A stretch of DNA of 64,000 nt, taken from assembly GCA_017522685.1 (NCBI GenBank), contig JAFWYN010000019.1:124001-188000 (forward strand). Reading direction: 5' to 3'. Position 1 is the first letter of the stretch. Each line of letters begins with the position of its first letter. Below are positions 24,843 through 33,279 of the stretch, piece by piece. The position numbers and the translations under genes are program-made. The notes below the pieces were generated by a model that worked only from the letters and a program-made list of their open reading frames with translations, did no database searches and was not told where the DNA came from. The DNA is from Lachnospiraceae bacterium (GTDB lineage: Bacteria; Bacillota_A; Clostridia; Lachnospirales; Lachnospiraceae).

Positions 24843-26054
24843 CTATGAACCACTGAGCACCAAGTCCAAAATATGCGCTATCGGGTCACAGGCATTCATG
24901 GCTTCCTCCACCGTATTGTTCTGGGCCCCCAGCTCTATCAGAGTGGTTCGTCCGCATACATGCATGTTGTAACGATAAGCATTGATATAGTTTTTCCGGG
25001 TCAATCCGGGATAATATTCCTCCGCCGCTTTCTTTAGCTGAAAGGAGAATGCCAGATTCTCTTCTAAGTTTGGATTATGTAAATAGTCGATATTACCGGA
25101 CTTCTTTCCGCAGCTGACGCCGTTGAAAAACATAAACCGGGCAGTGGGTCTGCCGTCCAAATCCATCACCAGCTTCGCTGCCCCCTCCGCCAAGCCGTCC
25201 CGGTGCAAATCGATGACCACCTGTATGGTAGGATTCTCCTCTAAGATTTTCTGCACCTCCGGCAAGGCTCTGGAATAAGCATTATCCCGGGTTTGCACAT
25301 CATATTGCCCCGTATGATGCAGAACGTTATAACCATACCTACTCCGCAGGATTTCCGCCAGATGCTCCCCCACCCCCACGATGGATGTACTTGTATCTCC
25401 CGGTATGGAATCTGCAAAAGCCTCCTGAGAATGGGTATGATAAATCAGAATCTGCGGTCCTTCTGTCGCTTTGGTGATTCGCAAATCCTTTTCATTTAAG
25501 GTCTTAGCATTTAACATATTCCCATCCACCTTGGCCACTCCATCCACGGTATAAAAGGCTCCTACCAGTGCATCCAATTCCTCCAAGGGTTTAATATCCA
25601 CGATTGTTTGTAAGGTGTGAGGGACAAAAGGCATAGAAGCTGAGGCTTGTATGGGCTGTACTTCCGATTCCGTAACCGGTGTGGTAGTTTGCTCTGAAGG
25701 GGCCTGCATTTCCGTCTTTATAATGTCTGCCACATTCTCCGTCTTTTGTTCCGGCGTTACCTCTTCCAAATTCTCCACACTCATCATAGTCAGTAGTTCC
25801 ACCGGCTTCATATATTTCAACAGAAATCGGTCCTGCCTGTGTATTTCCATCCTTTTCCCCTGATGAAAAGACAAAACCGGGAAGATATGCTCCACCGATT
25901 GCCACAGTCCGCTATCGTTTTCGCCTTCCGTCATGTAGGAAAATACCGGAATACAGCTTCGTATCCCCTTTTCCTGTACGCCATTGAACATCACGCCAAA
26001 AAGGATTACCGCCAATAGCCCCAACAAAGCAGGCCGTCCAAATTTCTTCACCAT
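24843..26054 (-). CDS. spoIIP: Stage II sporulation protein P (SpoIIP)
   Basis: A 403-residue membrane-anchored peptidoglycan hydrolase used in engulfment of the forespore. One transmembrane helix lies near the N-terminus (about 8-25). A low-complexity Glu/Thr-rich linker follows (about 100-145). The C-terminal catalytic domain has ILIYHTHSQEAFA, IDLHRDGL and a late ALLELGAQNN-like TTLIELGAQNNT, with the zinc-binding His and Glu residues. It works with SpoIID and SpoIIM (a spoIIM gene lies at 43.7 kb). It lies between gpr and lepA. Confidence 0.95.
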   Translation of the reverse strand: MVKKFGRPALLGLLAVILFGVMFNGVQEKGIRSCIPVFSYMTEGENDSGLWQSVEHIFPVLSFHQGKRMEIHRQDRFLLKYMKPVELLTMMSVENLEEVTPEQKTENVADIIKTEMQAPSEQTTTPVTESEVQPIQASASMPFVPHTLQTIVDIKPLEELDALVGAFYTVDGVAKVDGNMLNAKTLNEKDLRITKATEGPQILIYHTHSQEAFADSIPGDTSTSIVGVGEHLAEILRSRYGYNVLHHTGQYDVQTRDNAYSRALPEVQKILEENPTIQVVIDLHRDGLAEGAAKLVMDLDGRPTARFMFFNGVSCGKKSGNIDYLHNPNLEENLAFSFQLKKAAEEYYPGLTRKNYINAYRYNMHVCGRTTLIELGAQNNTVEEAMNACDPIAHILDLVLSGS

Positions 26055-26117
26055 ATCGCCCCATCCTTCTCACCTTTTCGTCTGTTCAGTATATGATTAG
26101 GACGGGCAATCTATACC

Positions 26118-27026
26118 TCAGATAAGCGCCATATTCAGTGCTTCCGACAAAGTATAACTAACCCTTTTAATCATGGAATCCACATCCTTACCGGTCATAT
26201 ACATACTGTTTAACTGGGTTACAGCCTTGTGGATGCGTTCCATATCTCTCCATTCTTCCGACTTGTTTTGGTCCTTTAACATTCTCTCCATGGCATCCAC
26301 CACTATGGTAGCTGCATCCACTACGGTAGGGACTCCTATGGCAATCACTGTTCTGCCTAAGCTTTCCTCCGTCAATGCATTTCGATGATTTCCCACACCT
26401 GAGCCGGGCTGTATCCCCGCATTGCTAATCTGTATGGTCCGATTCAATCTCTTGGTGCTTCTGGCCGCCAAGGCATCGATAACCACCACCACATCCGGCT
26501 GTGTTTCTTCCACTACACCCTTCACGATTTCCGCTGTCTCCATACCGGTTTTTGCCATGACGCCGGGCTCAATACTACTGATTTCATTGACGCACTTATT
26601 CTCATAAGCCGCCTTCCCATAGGTACGCATGATATGCCTGGTAATCATCAGATTGTCAAGTACCCTGGGACCCAGGGCATCCGCCGTCACCTCACGATTC
26701 CCCAGACCGACCACCAATACGGAAAGCCCCTCTTCCTTTTTAGGCAGCATACTTAACAGCTCTTTCGAAATGCATTCAGAGATTTCCCTGTGATAATCTT
26801 CATCCGGCTCTAGTATTTCCGGCGCTTCTATGGTAATATAGGTTCCGATGGGTTTGCCCATGGACTTGGCTGCATTTTTGGTTTCAATGAGAACCCTGGT
26901 CACATGAATATGATCTTCCACGATTTCATATTCTTCCACCTGTATTCCATGAAGCTTTTTCTTTGCTTCTGCCATACTTTCCCTTGCCTCTAACGCAAGG
27001 TCCGTTCTTACTTGAAAACCAGCCAT
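26118..27026 (-). CDS. gpr: Spore germination protease GPR
   Basis: A 302-residue aspartic-type protease that degrades small acid-soluble spore proteins at germination. VRTDLALEARE at the N-terminus, VGLGNREVTADALGPRV, and EISSIEPGVMAKTGMET are family signatures. The stretch before VRTDLA is only five residues (MAGFQ), much shorter than the Bacillus pro-sequence of about 15. GCGGAGG precedes the ATG at 27026. Divergent from rpsT and followed by spoIIP. Confidence 0.96.
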   Translation of the reverse strand: MAGFQVRTDLALEARESMAEAKKKLHGIQVEEYEIVEDHIHVTRVLIETKNAAKSMGKPIGTYITIEAPEILEPDEDYHREISECISKELLSMLPKKEEGLSVLVVGLGNREVTADALGPRVLDNLMITRHIMRTYGKAAYENKCVNEISSIEPGVMAKTGMETAEIVKGVVEETQPDVVVVIDALAARSTKRLNRTIQISNAGIQPGSGVGNHRNALTEESLGRTVIAIGVPTVVDAATIVVDAMERMLKDQNKSEEWRDMERIHKAVTQLNSMYMTGKDVDSMIKRVSYTLSEALNMALI

Positions 27027-27092
27027 ATCTGCCTCCGCAATCCTGAATTATTGTTTATCTCCTATTTTTTCTCAAAATCCGCAAAATATGTA

Positions 27093-27121
27093 TTGACAAA
27101 TTGGAAAACCTTGTCTATTAT
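27093..27121 (+). promoter_or_regulatory. Promoter of rpsT
   Basis: TTGACA (27093-27098) and TATTAT (27116-27121) are 17 bases apart. The leader of about 80 bases before the start codon could allow S20 autoregulation. Confidence 0.8.
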
Positions 27122-27208
27122 GTAATAGTATGTGTACTTAGTCTTCCGTGTCTGGCTAATTACATATGTTTACAGAATTTGATTTCAATATATTGGAGGT
27201 GTAGAACT

Positions 27209-27472
27209 TTGGCTAACATTAAATCTGCAAAGAAGAGAATCGAAGTTGCTAGAATCAGAACCGAGAGAAATAAGTCTATTAAGTCCGGTGTTAAGACTGC
27301 TATCAAGAAGGTTTATGCTGCAATCGAAGCTGGTGACAAGGCTGCTGCTCAGGCTGAGCTTGCTAACGCTACCAAGGCTATCGAAATGGCTGCTTCTAAG
27401 GGCATCTATCACAAGAACAACGTTGCAAGAAAAGTTTCACGTCTTAGCAAGGCTGTTAATCAGATGGCTTAA
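27209..27472 (+). CDS. rpsT: 30S ribosomal protein S20
   Basis: An 87-residue, strongly basic protein of the small ribosomal subunit (begins with TTG, then ANIKSAKKRIEVARIRTERN). The TTG at 27209 is chosen because GGAGGTG lies 8 bases upstream and S20 proteins start ANIKSA; an upstream ATG at 27101 would add an unrelated hydrophobic stretch that includes the -10 region. TTG as start of S20 is also known in E. coli (UUG). A strong terminator follows at 27489. Confidence 0.98.
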   Translation: MANIKSAKKRIEVARIRTERNKSIKSGVKTAIKKVYAAIEAGDKAAAQAELANATKAIEMAASKGIYHKNNVARKVSRLSKAVNQMA

Positions 27473-27488
27473 TTTAAAATTGATATAT

Positions 27489-27525
27489 AAAAAAGAACTC
27501 ACACCGTCATGTGAGTTCTTTTTTG
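27489..27525 (+). terminator. Terminator of rpsT
   Basis: AAAAAAGAACTCACA and TGTGAGTTCTTTTTT form a near-perfect stem around CCGTCA. The T run follows the stem on the plus strand; A/T symmetry makes it bidirectional. Confidence 0.92.
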
Positions 27526-27555
27526 TTGTTCTTTTATTTTTTCTATTTGGCGATT

Positions 27556-27608
27556 AGCCAAACATTCGCAAAAGGAAAGCTGTGTAACAGCGATTTTGCG
27601 AATGGGCT
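27556..27608. other. Structured intergenic hairpin
   Basis: CATTCGCAAAA (27563-27573) pairs with TTTTGCGAATG (27594-27604). An inner GCTGT/ACAGC stem and an outer AGCC/GGCT pairing add to it. It is not followed by a T run, so it is not a plain terminator. Confidence 0.5.
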
Positions 27609-27627
27609 CTGACGCATTAATTACAAC

Positions 27628-28557
27628 CTAGAACCTTCCGCCACCACTACTCATGGAACGTCCGCCACCAGAGCTTCTTCCGCCACCGGAGCTTCTCACA
27701 CCACCACCGGAAGAAGTACTTTTCGGAATTCTTCTGGATGTAACAATTTTTCGGATAAAATCATCACGCATGGTACGATTACCGGTGTTCTGGCTTACGT
27801 ATGTATTCACATTTGTAGTAACTTTTCCTTCTTTACTGATGGATTTAGCTGCAATAAAAATACTTGCCACAATAATAGGTACGATTAGCGCTGCTAAAGC
27901 AAAAATAGCCATCACATAGGAAGGCAGACCACCACCCATAAGGGTTACCACTTTATCCACATAAGCTTTATACGCTTTATATGGAGACCCCCCTGCCAAA
28001 ATCACATCCTGTACCTTTTCTTTAAGCTGATTAATCTCACGTTTGGAAATTTTCTCCTCAGCAGCACCATCAAACGCCATCCAAACGCCTCTCTGACTAC
28101 TAGAAGTACCGGCACCATACCAGTTCATGACAAGGATTCCTCCACTGTATTCTTCATCATAGCCAAACAAATTATCAATATAAAAATTCTTTGCTATATC
28201 ATCCATATTGGATTCCCAATCTTCAAAGCGATATCCGTACTTTTCCTTTGCTTCTTTCCCTTCCACTGACTGATCAATGGTTACAATTACGATATCCGCA
28301 TGAATCTTATCTTCCGCTTTGGCAATCAACTTCCGCAGCTTCTCTTCTTCCTTATCGGACAGTACATCCGCCTCGTCAAATACTCTCTCTTCAGGAGCCT
28401 CGTAATTGGTACGGTCGCTGTCTTTCTTTAAAAGCTTACCGGCTAAAATCACTCCCGATACCACCAACAATATGGCTAATACCACAAACCAGCCTCGAAA
28501 ATACTTAAGGTATTGTTTTCTGGCTTCTGCTTTTACATTAAATTCTTCTACTGACAT
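27628..28557 (-). CDS. TPM-domain membrane protein with Gly/Ser-rich tail
   Basis: A 309-residue membrane protein. A transmembrane helix at about 23-42 is followed by an extracytoplasmic TPM domain (about 57-205, starting VFDEADVLSDKEEEKLRKLI). A second helix is at about 215-240. The C-terminal tail is an unusual run of Ser-Gly-Gly-Gly-Arg units ending GGGRF, like the glycine-rich ends of YgcG-type TPM proteins. The biochemical role is uncertain. The next gene upstream is a zinc-ribbon membrane protein 20 bases away, so they likely work together. Confidence 0.88.
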   Translation of the reverse strand: MSVEEFNVKAEARKQYLKYFRGWFVVLAILLVVSGVILAGKLLKKDSDRTNYEAPEERVFDEADVLSDKEEEKLRKLIAKAEDKIHADIVIVTIDQSVEGKEAKEKYGYRFEDWESNMDDIAKNFYIDNLFGYDEEYSGGILVMNWYGAGTSSSQRGVWMAFDGAAEEKISKREINQLKEKVQDVILAGGSPYKAYKAYVDKVVTLMGGGLPSYVMAIFALAALIVPIIVASIFIAAKSISKEGKVTTNVNTYVSQNTGNRTMRDDFIRKIVTSRRIPKSTSSGGGVRSSGGGRSSGGGRSMSSGGGRF

Positions 28558-28577
28558 CCTTCTTATCCTCCCTCATC

Positions 28578-29564
28578 CTACAAGTTTGTCACGATAAAGC
28601 CCACCATCAATATAATGGCTGTCAAAGAAGCCCATAGAGTGGCCCCATAGGCCTTTACCTTAGCTTTCGAAACAGGCACTTTACCAATCACTTTACCGGT
28701 CTGACCATTGATATAAAAAGGATATTCCTCGCCTTTATACTTGTATATGTATTTCCACACAGGCAGCAGACAAAATCTGGCGTCCGTTTTATTTTGCGTT
28801 ACATTACTTTCATAGGTAGTCATTGTAGAATATCCGGTAACACTCTGACTCAGAATCGTCTGCGCACTGTCCTTCATCTTGCTACCGGCTCTGTCCTCCA
28901 ATGTGGTTGCAGGCATATTGTACTTCTGACCGTTAAATCCGGACATATACTCCGGCTGGAAATCCACCATATCATCATAATTATAGGGCTCCATCAGGTC
29001 CATAATATGGTCGGGCATCACGATAGAAGCATCCACCGGGATATCCTCATAAGTCAGATAAAAATCACGGACAACGCTATAGTACGAAGTCTCTGTATAA
29101 TGCATTTCTCCCGAAGACCAGCTACGCTTCTTGGTACCTTCCCCGCGGAATACACAACGTGCATTATAATCATACATCCAGAAAGGCACATATTCACCGC
29201 TCATACTGTTCAAACGTGCCTCGGACAGGAAATCCGTAGGTGCAAATATTCTACTCTTAAAATTGTCTCTAAGAAGCTGCTTCACCATTTTTTTGCTGTA
29301 CTTAAAGGGGATCATCTTCTGAGGGGTAAACTCACCGTCCACCCTTTCATTCAAAATGATGTAGTTGTTACAATAAGGACATTGCAATGCAGAGGTATAC
29401 TCTCCAATCTCTAATTCACCTGAACAATCCGGGCAATGTGTGATATTGGTCAAATCATGCTTTCTCTCATGACTCTTCTCCGCTTCGCAGTAAGGACAGA
29501 ACATGCCCTTATGTTCCGGACTGTATACGGTATTGCCTCCACAATTCTTACATTTAAAAATCAT
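28578..29564 (-). CDS. Zinc-ribbon membrane protein
   Basis: A 328-residue protein. Two zinc ribbons occupy the N-terminus (CKNCGG..CPYC at about 4-25 and CPDCSG..CPYC at about 44-64). A middle domain (about 90-300) contains YVPFWMYDYNARCVFRGEG and has beta-rich, cytoplasmic character. A single transmembrane helix lies at the C-terminus (about 305-325). The ATG at 29564 has AAGGAGAG upstream; the longer open frame to 29786 overlaps the ABC permease gene and its terminator. Proteins of this layout are annotated as TFIIB-type zinc-ribbon proteins without a known role. The TPM gene follows. Confidence 0.85.
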   Translation of the reverse strand: MIFKCKNCGGNTVYSPEHKGMFCPYCEAEKSHERKHDLTNITHCPDCSGELEIGEYTSALQCPYCNNYIILNERVDGEFTPQKMIPFKYSKKMVKQLLRDNFKSRIFAPTDFLSEARLNSMSGEYVPFWMYDYNARCVFRGEGTKKRSWSSGEMHYTETSYYSVVRDFYLTYEDIPVDASIVMPDHIMDLMEPYNYDDMVDFQPEYMSGFNGQKYNMPATTLEDRAGSKMKDSAQTILSQSVTGYSTMTTYESNVTQNKTDARFCLLPVWKYIYKYKGEEYPFYINGQTGKVIGKVPVSKAKVKAYGATLWASLTAIILMVGFIVTNL

Positions 29565-29660
29565 AGTGTTTCTCTCCTTTCTCCCCCTGAAAAATAGTCG
29601 TCTGACGGCGCTGAAAACACTTGGACATATTATAACATAAAACCACAAAAAATACAATTT

Positions 29661-29692
29661 CAAAAAGGACGACGGCCCTAAAACCATCGTCC
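29661..29692 (-). terminator. Terminator of the GntR/ABC operon
   Basis: GGACGACGG (29667-29675) pairs with CCATCGTCC (29683-29691) with one mismatch. TTTTTG follows on the minus strand, 20 bases beyond the permease stop. Confidence 0.8.
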
Positions 29693-29712
29693 CTTTCATC
29701 TTATGTATCATA

Positions 29713-30471
29713 TTAAACACTAATCTTCTTATCCAAAAACCAAACAGTTCCGAAGTAGCAAAGTACCATAGCCACAGCATATACACCGATATAAATCCAT
29801 GCCATTGCGTTCAATTCCAAAACTTCTTCTGACATAACACCATTTGTTACCAAATCTGCTACCTTTGCAACTAAAAGCTGCAATACCACATAAATTCCAA
29901 AACTTATCACACCCTTGTATCGCTTATTAGCAAATAAGGTGGTGGATAAAGTAATTGCCAGCATACACATCAAGATAAATTCAATCCAAATTACAAGTAC
30001 TTCGCAGATTACATATATTACTAATACCAAGTCTACCTTGATGCCGGAAATCTGTTCAAACATCATCTTGATCATTTCTATCATTTCCTCAATTTCACCA
30101 TATCTGGCACATACCGCAAATACATCGCCTACAAAAATGGCCACGAAAGCAGCTCCAACCAGCAAAATCTGAAGTAAGGTAGTAATCATCTTTGCCCCTA
30201 CCACCTGATACATATTACGGGGTATCAAAAACAGCATGTAGCTTTGCTTGGTCTTTAAATCATTGGAGTAGGTTATAATGGTCTCAAAACTGAAGTAGAA
30301 CAATGAAACAAAGCCTAAGATGAACAAAACACCTAATCCGACACCGGCCCACTCACCATTATCAACTATTAATCCCACAAAAAATACCGCTTCACAAATG
30401 GCTGCCAACACACCAACCACAATTTTTGACAGCATCTGCTTTTTCAATTCATATTTAATCAATTTTCCCAT
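29713..30471 (-). CDS. ABC-2 type transporter permease
   Basis: A 252-residue integral membrane protein with six predicted helices. The first is at about 16-38; a long loop rich in Glu/Met (about 125-145) separates helices 3 and 4. It begins MGKLIKYELKKQMLSK, the basic amphipathic start usual for ABC-2 permeases that pair with a separate ATPase. It is the third gene of a GntR-ATPase-permease operon and starts 15 bases after the ATPase gene. The substrate is unknown. Confidence 0.9.
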   Translation of the reverse strand: MGKLIKYELKKQMLSKIVVGVLAAICEAVFFVGLIVDNGEWAGVGLGVLFILGFVSLFYFSFETIITYSNDLKTKQSYMLFLIPRNMYQVVGAKMITTLLQILLVGAAFVAIFVGDVFAVCARYGEIEEMIEMIKMMFEQISGIKVDLVLVIYVICEVLVIWIEFILMCMLAITLSTTLFANKRYKGVISFGIYVVLQLLVAKVADLVTNGVMSEEVLELNAMAWIYIGVYAVAMVLCYFGTVWFLDKKISV

Positions 30472-30486
30472 TGTCTTCTCCCCCTC

Positions 30487-31173
30487 TTATGCATATACTT
30501 CCTTGTACAGTTCTACAATGGACTTACCACGTTCGATACGTACTTCTTCTGCGTCGCCCGACAGTACCAAGTTGCCCTGTTTTAAGAATACCACGCTGTC
30601 CACGATTGCTTCCAATTCATCCACCAAATGGCTGGAAATCACCAAGGTCTTATCCTCGCCAGCCACTTCCACGATAGCCTTTAAAATCTGTTCTCTGGCT
30701 ATAATATCAATACCGTTTAAGGGTTCATCCAACATGTAAAGCTCTGCATCCCTGGCCATGGTGGCTGCGATTTTTAACTTTGCCGCCTGACCGGAAGAAA
30801 GCTCCTTTGCTTTATCCTCCATATGTAAATCCATTCTGCTAATTAGCTCTTCGTATTTCTCCACTGAAAAATCTTCAAAGAAATCAGCAAAGTATTTTCC
30901 CACATCCTTAATGGTCATGTATGCATAAAAGAAGGGCTCTGTAGACATATACGCTACTCTTTTCTTGGACTCCACACCGATGGGACCATTGTTAAAGGTC
31001 ACTGTACCGGAAGTGGGTTTGATAAGTCCTGCCACCATCTTCATAAAAGTAGTTTTGCCACTTCCGTTGGGTCCAAGCAAGGCATATATCCTACCCCTTT
31101 CCAGCACCAAATCCACATCTCTCAGTGCCCATCTTCTCATGTATTTTTTTCCTAATTTATTCGCTTCTACCAT
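30487..31173 (-). CDS. ABC transporter ATP-binding protein
   Basis: A 228-residue ATPase subunit. Walker A GPNGSGKTTFM lies near residue 34, the signature is LSSGQAAKLKIA (a variant of LSGGQ), and Walker B with its glutamate is AELYMLDEPLNGID. Together with the permease just downstream it forms an exporter of the YtrB/CcmA type. It is regulated by the GntR gene directly upstream, 32 bases away. Confidence 0.95.
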   Translation of the reverse strand: MVEANKLGKKYMRRWALRDVDLVLERGRIYALLGPNGSGKTTFMKMVAGLIKPTSGTVTFNNGPIGVESKKRVAYMSTEPFFYAYMTIKDVGKYFADFFEDFSVEKYEELISRMDLHMEDKAKELSSGQAAKLKIAATMARDAELYMLDEPLNGIDIIAREQILKAIVEVAGEDKTLVISSHLVDELEAIVDSVVFLKQGNLVLSGDAEEVRIERGKSIVELYKEVYA

Positions 31174-31205
31174 CTCTTCCTCCTCGAAATCATTCTTTCT
31201 TTTTG

Positions 31206-31556
31206 TTAATAGTTTTCGTCTAAGAGCTTATGCACATCTTCTTTGGTATATCCTAAATTTTTAAACTCTGTCACTAAGCTCTTAATCAATTGTTCCGCCC
31301 GTTCGTTTCGTAGCTTCTCTACCATCCCCGGGTCTTCGGTAATATAAGTACCAAGTCCTCGTTTAGTGAAGCATAACTCTATTGCTTCCAATTCCTTATA
31401 TACCCTGGCCGCTGTATTGGGATTAATCTGGTATCTCAGCGCCATATCCCTTGCTGACCAAAGCTTTTCGCCGGGCTTTAGTTCGCCGCTGATCATCAGC
31501 CGCTTAATCTCTTCCACAACCTTTAGATAGATTGGTGTACTTGCGGAAAACTCCAT
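31206..31556 (-). CDS. GntR-family regulator, YtrA subfamily
   Basis: A 116-residue repressor. The winged helix-turn-helix (about 10-75, with ISGELKPGEKLWSARDMALR and NPNTAARVYKELE) is followed only by a short C-terminal dimerisation part, as in YtrA-type GntR proteins. It is the first gene of an operon with an ABC ATPase and permease, the standard YtrA arrangement often induced by cell-wall antibiotics. A perfect palindrome overlaps its own promoter (31583-31606). The start at 31556 has GAAAGGAG upstream. Confidence 0.94.
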   Translation of the reverse strand: MEFSASTPIYLKVVEEIKRLMISGELKPGEKLWSARDMALRYQINPNTAARVYKELEAIELCFTKRGLGTYITEDPGMVEKLRNERAEQLIKSLVTEFKNLGYTKEDVHKLLDENY

Positions 31557-31582
31557 GTATCGCTCCTTTCTTTGCGTGTATC

Positions 31583-31625
31583 AGTGTACTAGGTACATAG
31601 TACACTATGTTTTTATGGTTGTCAA
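31583..31625 (-). promoter_or_regulatory. Promoter with GntR operator palindrome
   Basis: On the minus strand TTGACA (31625-31620) and TACTAT (31602-31597) are 17 bases apart. A perfect 9-bp inverted repeat, AGTGTACTA (31583-31591) and TAGTACACT (31598-31606), covers the -10 box. I infer autorepression by the YtrA-like protein. Confidence 0.8.
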
Positions 31626-31655
31626 TACATTTTTATAATTTTTTGTTTGCATTAA

Positions 31656-31681
31656 GAAAAGGACGGTTCCTTGCCGTCCTC
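31656..31681 (-). terminator. Terminator of the phosphotransferase gene
   Basis: GGACGG (31661-31666) and CCGTCC (31674-31679) form the stem. TTTTCTT follows on the minus strand, shortly after the stop at 31692. Confidence 0.7.
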
Positions 31682-31691
31682 TTCATCAACA

Positions 31692-32648
31692 TCAACTGTA
31701 TAAACCAATTTTACCTTCTATCCGTTCTCCCCTTAAAATCTTTTGGAATACTTCCTCGTCCCAGTAATGCAAAGCCTCTGCAAACCAGCCCTGATTGCTT
31801 ATCATTTCATATTGGCTCAGAATAAAGATAAGCAATTGATATCCCAAGCAAATATCTATCTGTTCCACATTAGCCGGACAGTCTGCTTTACTGTTATATC
31901 CCTGTAATATTGCATCTTTAATCTCTTTTTCCTCAAAATGGAGAAACAGAGATGCTAAATCCATCTCCCGGATACAAACACCGCTAAGGGAAAAATCAAT
32001 GGGGATAATTCCACCGTCCGAACACAATAAATTGCTTTCTCCCAAATCATTATGAATCATTACAAATTCACTTCCACGTGCTTCTAACAGCTCTTTTACC
32101 TTATCTAAAACCTTCTCTATATTAGCAAAGATTTGGGGTTCCGCCCCTGCTTTCTGCAATATGGTATCACATACCTTCTGCATCCGCTCCACCATATCCA
32201 CTCCATAAGAATATCTTCTGATATTTCCTGTCAGCTTTGCTGCATTATGTATTTCAGCCACCATGGCTCCGATTTTATAGGCCTGCTTCACATTCATTGT
32301 CTGCTTATTCACGCATTCTCCGGGTGCCCATTCTAACAGAGTGCCACAAATTCCGTCCTTTTTTGTTACCAACTGCCCTTCCCGATTCCTAACGGGCCTT
32401 TGTATTCCCAAATCCGTATTTTGGCACAAGCACTCCAGAAGCTGCATTTCACCGGATATAAGTTCCTCCTGACTTAATTCGCCCATGAGCATGGACAGAC
32501 TCATCCCTTCTACCGACTGATGAATACGAAGCACATACTCGCCTTCCTCCGCAAGTACCTTATAGGTCATATTTTCATTGTGCCGAAGCAGCTTAAGCTC
32601 CTGTACATTTAAATCATATTCTTTTAAAATTTCCTGTTCTAAATTCAT
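31692..32648 (-). CDS. Aminoglycoside/choline-type phosphotransferase family protein
   Basis: A 318-residue kinase-like protein. The ATP-binding N-lobe includes MTYKVLAEEGEYVLRIHQ. The catalytic HNDLGESNLL (about 200) and metal-binding PIDFSLSG (about 218) are in the expected order, so the enzyme should be active. The APH family includes homoserine, choline and antibiotic kinases; the substrate cannot be told from sequence. The next gene upstream is a HAD-type phosphatase, and both may share a transcript. The ribosome binding site is weak (GAGGGTG). Confidence 0.85.
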   Translation of the reverse strand: MNLEQEILKEYDLNVQELKLLRHNENMTYKVLAEEGEYVLRIHQSVEGMSLSMLMGELSQEELISGEMQLLECLCQNTDLGIQRPVRNREGQLVTKKDGICGTLLEWAPGECVNKQTMNVKQAYKIGAMVAEIHNAAKLTGNIRRYSYGVDMVERMQKVCDTILQKAGAEPQIFANIEKVLDKVKELLEARGSEFVMIHNDLGESNLLCSDGGIIPIDFSLSGVCIREMDLASLFLHFEEKEIKDAILQGYNSKADCPANVEQIDICLGYQLLIFILSQYEMISNQGWFAEALHYWDEEVFQKILRGERIEGKIGLYS

Positions 32649-32672
32649 ACTTTCACCCTCATAATCCTTAGA

Positions 32673-33143
32673 TCATTTCACTATTTTTTGAATCCGTTCC
32701 ACTTCTTCTACAATCTTCTCCACCCAGGCATCGTCCTGTGGACCCACAATAAACACCTTAAATCCGTAAACTCTGCCATTCTGCGCCACGGATACATCAT
32801 CATCTATATGTAAATCAATCCGATACCTGCTTGGATATTTGGATGGCATGGCTTCTGCACGTACTCCCTGCACCTCTTTGGCGTGTCGCTCCCCATTTAC
32901 AATATGTTCTACCTCCAGACCATAACACCGAAACAGGCCTCGTATATACCTTTCCGACCGAAAGGAAGTGGTATAAATCCATATATCCACATCCATATCC
33001 TGTAGCCTTTCAAAAAGCTCTATGGTTCCCTTACGAAGCCGTTCTTTATACTTCCATTTGTATGTAAACGATGGCACAGCTTCTGTCTCAAACTCATCCG
33101 GCGATACGAATAATGTATCATCCAGGTCAAAGGATACATTCAT
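32673..33143 (-). CDS. HAD-superfamily hydrolase-like protein
   Basis: A 156-residue protein starting MNVSFDLDDTLF with the HAD nucleophile motif DLDDT. A threonine/serine motif II (IWIYTTSF) and the HIDDD acidic motif near the C-terminus complete a HAD phosphatase core. It is small, with little cap domain. I choose the ATG at 33143 because GGGAGGGG precedes it; the longer frame to 33293 has no site and overlaps the end of the Xre-TPR gene. It lies 24 bases upstream of the phosphotransferase gene. Confidence 0.82.
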   Translation of the reverse strand: MNVSFDLDDTLFVSPDEFETEAVPSFTYKWKYKERLRKGTIELFERLQDMDVDIWIYTTSFRSERYIRGLFRCYGLEVEHIVNGERHAKEVQGVRAEAMPSKYPSRYRIDLHIDDDVSVAQNGRVYGFKVFIVGPQDDAWVEKIVEEVERIQKIVK

Positions 33144-33279
33144 CCGCGTCCCCTCCCGTTGGATATCATAAAACAGTTTTAACACTTCCAGTATATCATA
33201 AATACATGCAAAAAACACCCCGTTTAAACTCAAAAGGGCCAAAGCATATGCTCTGACCTTTTCTCGTGTAGCCCAATCT

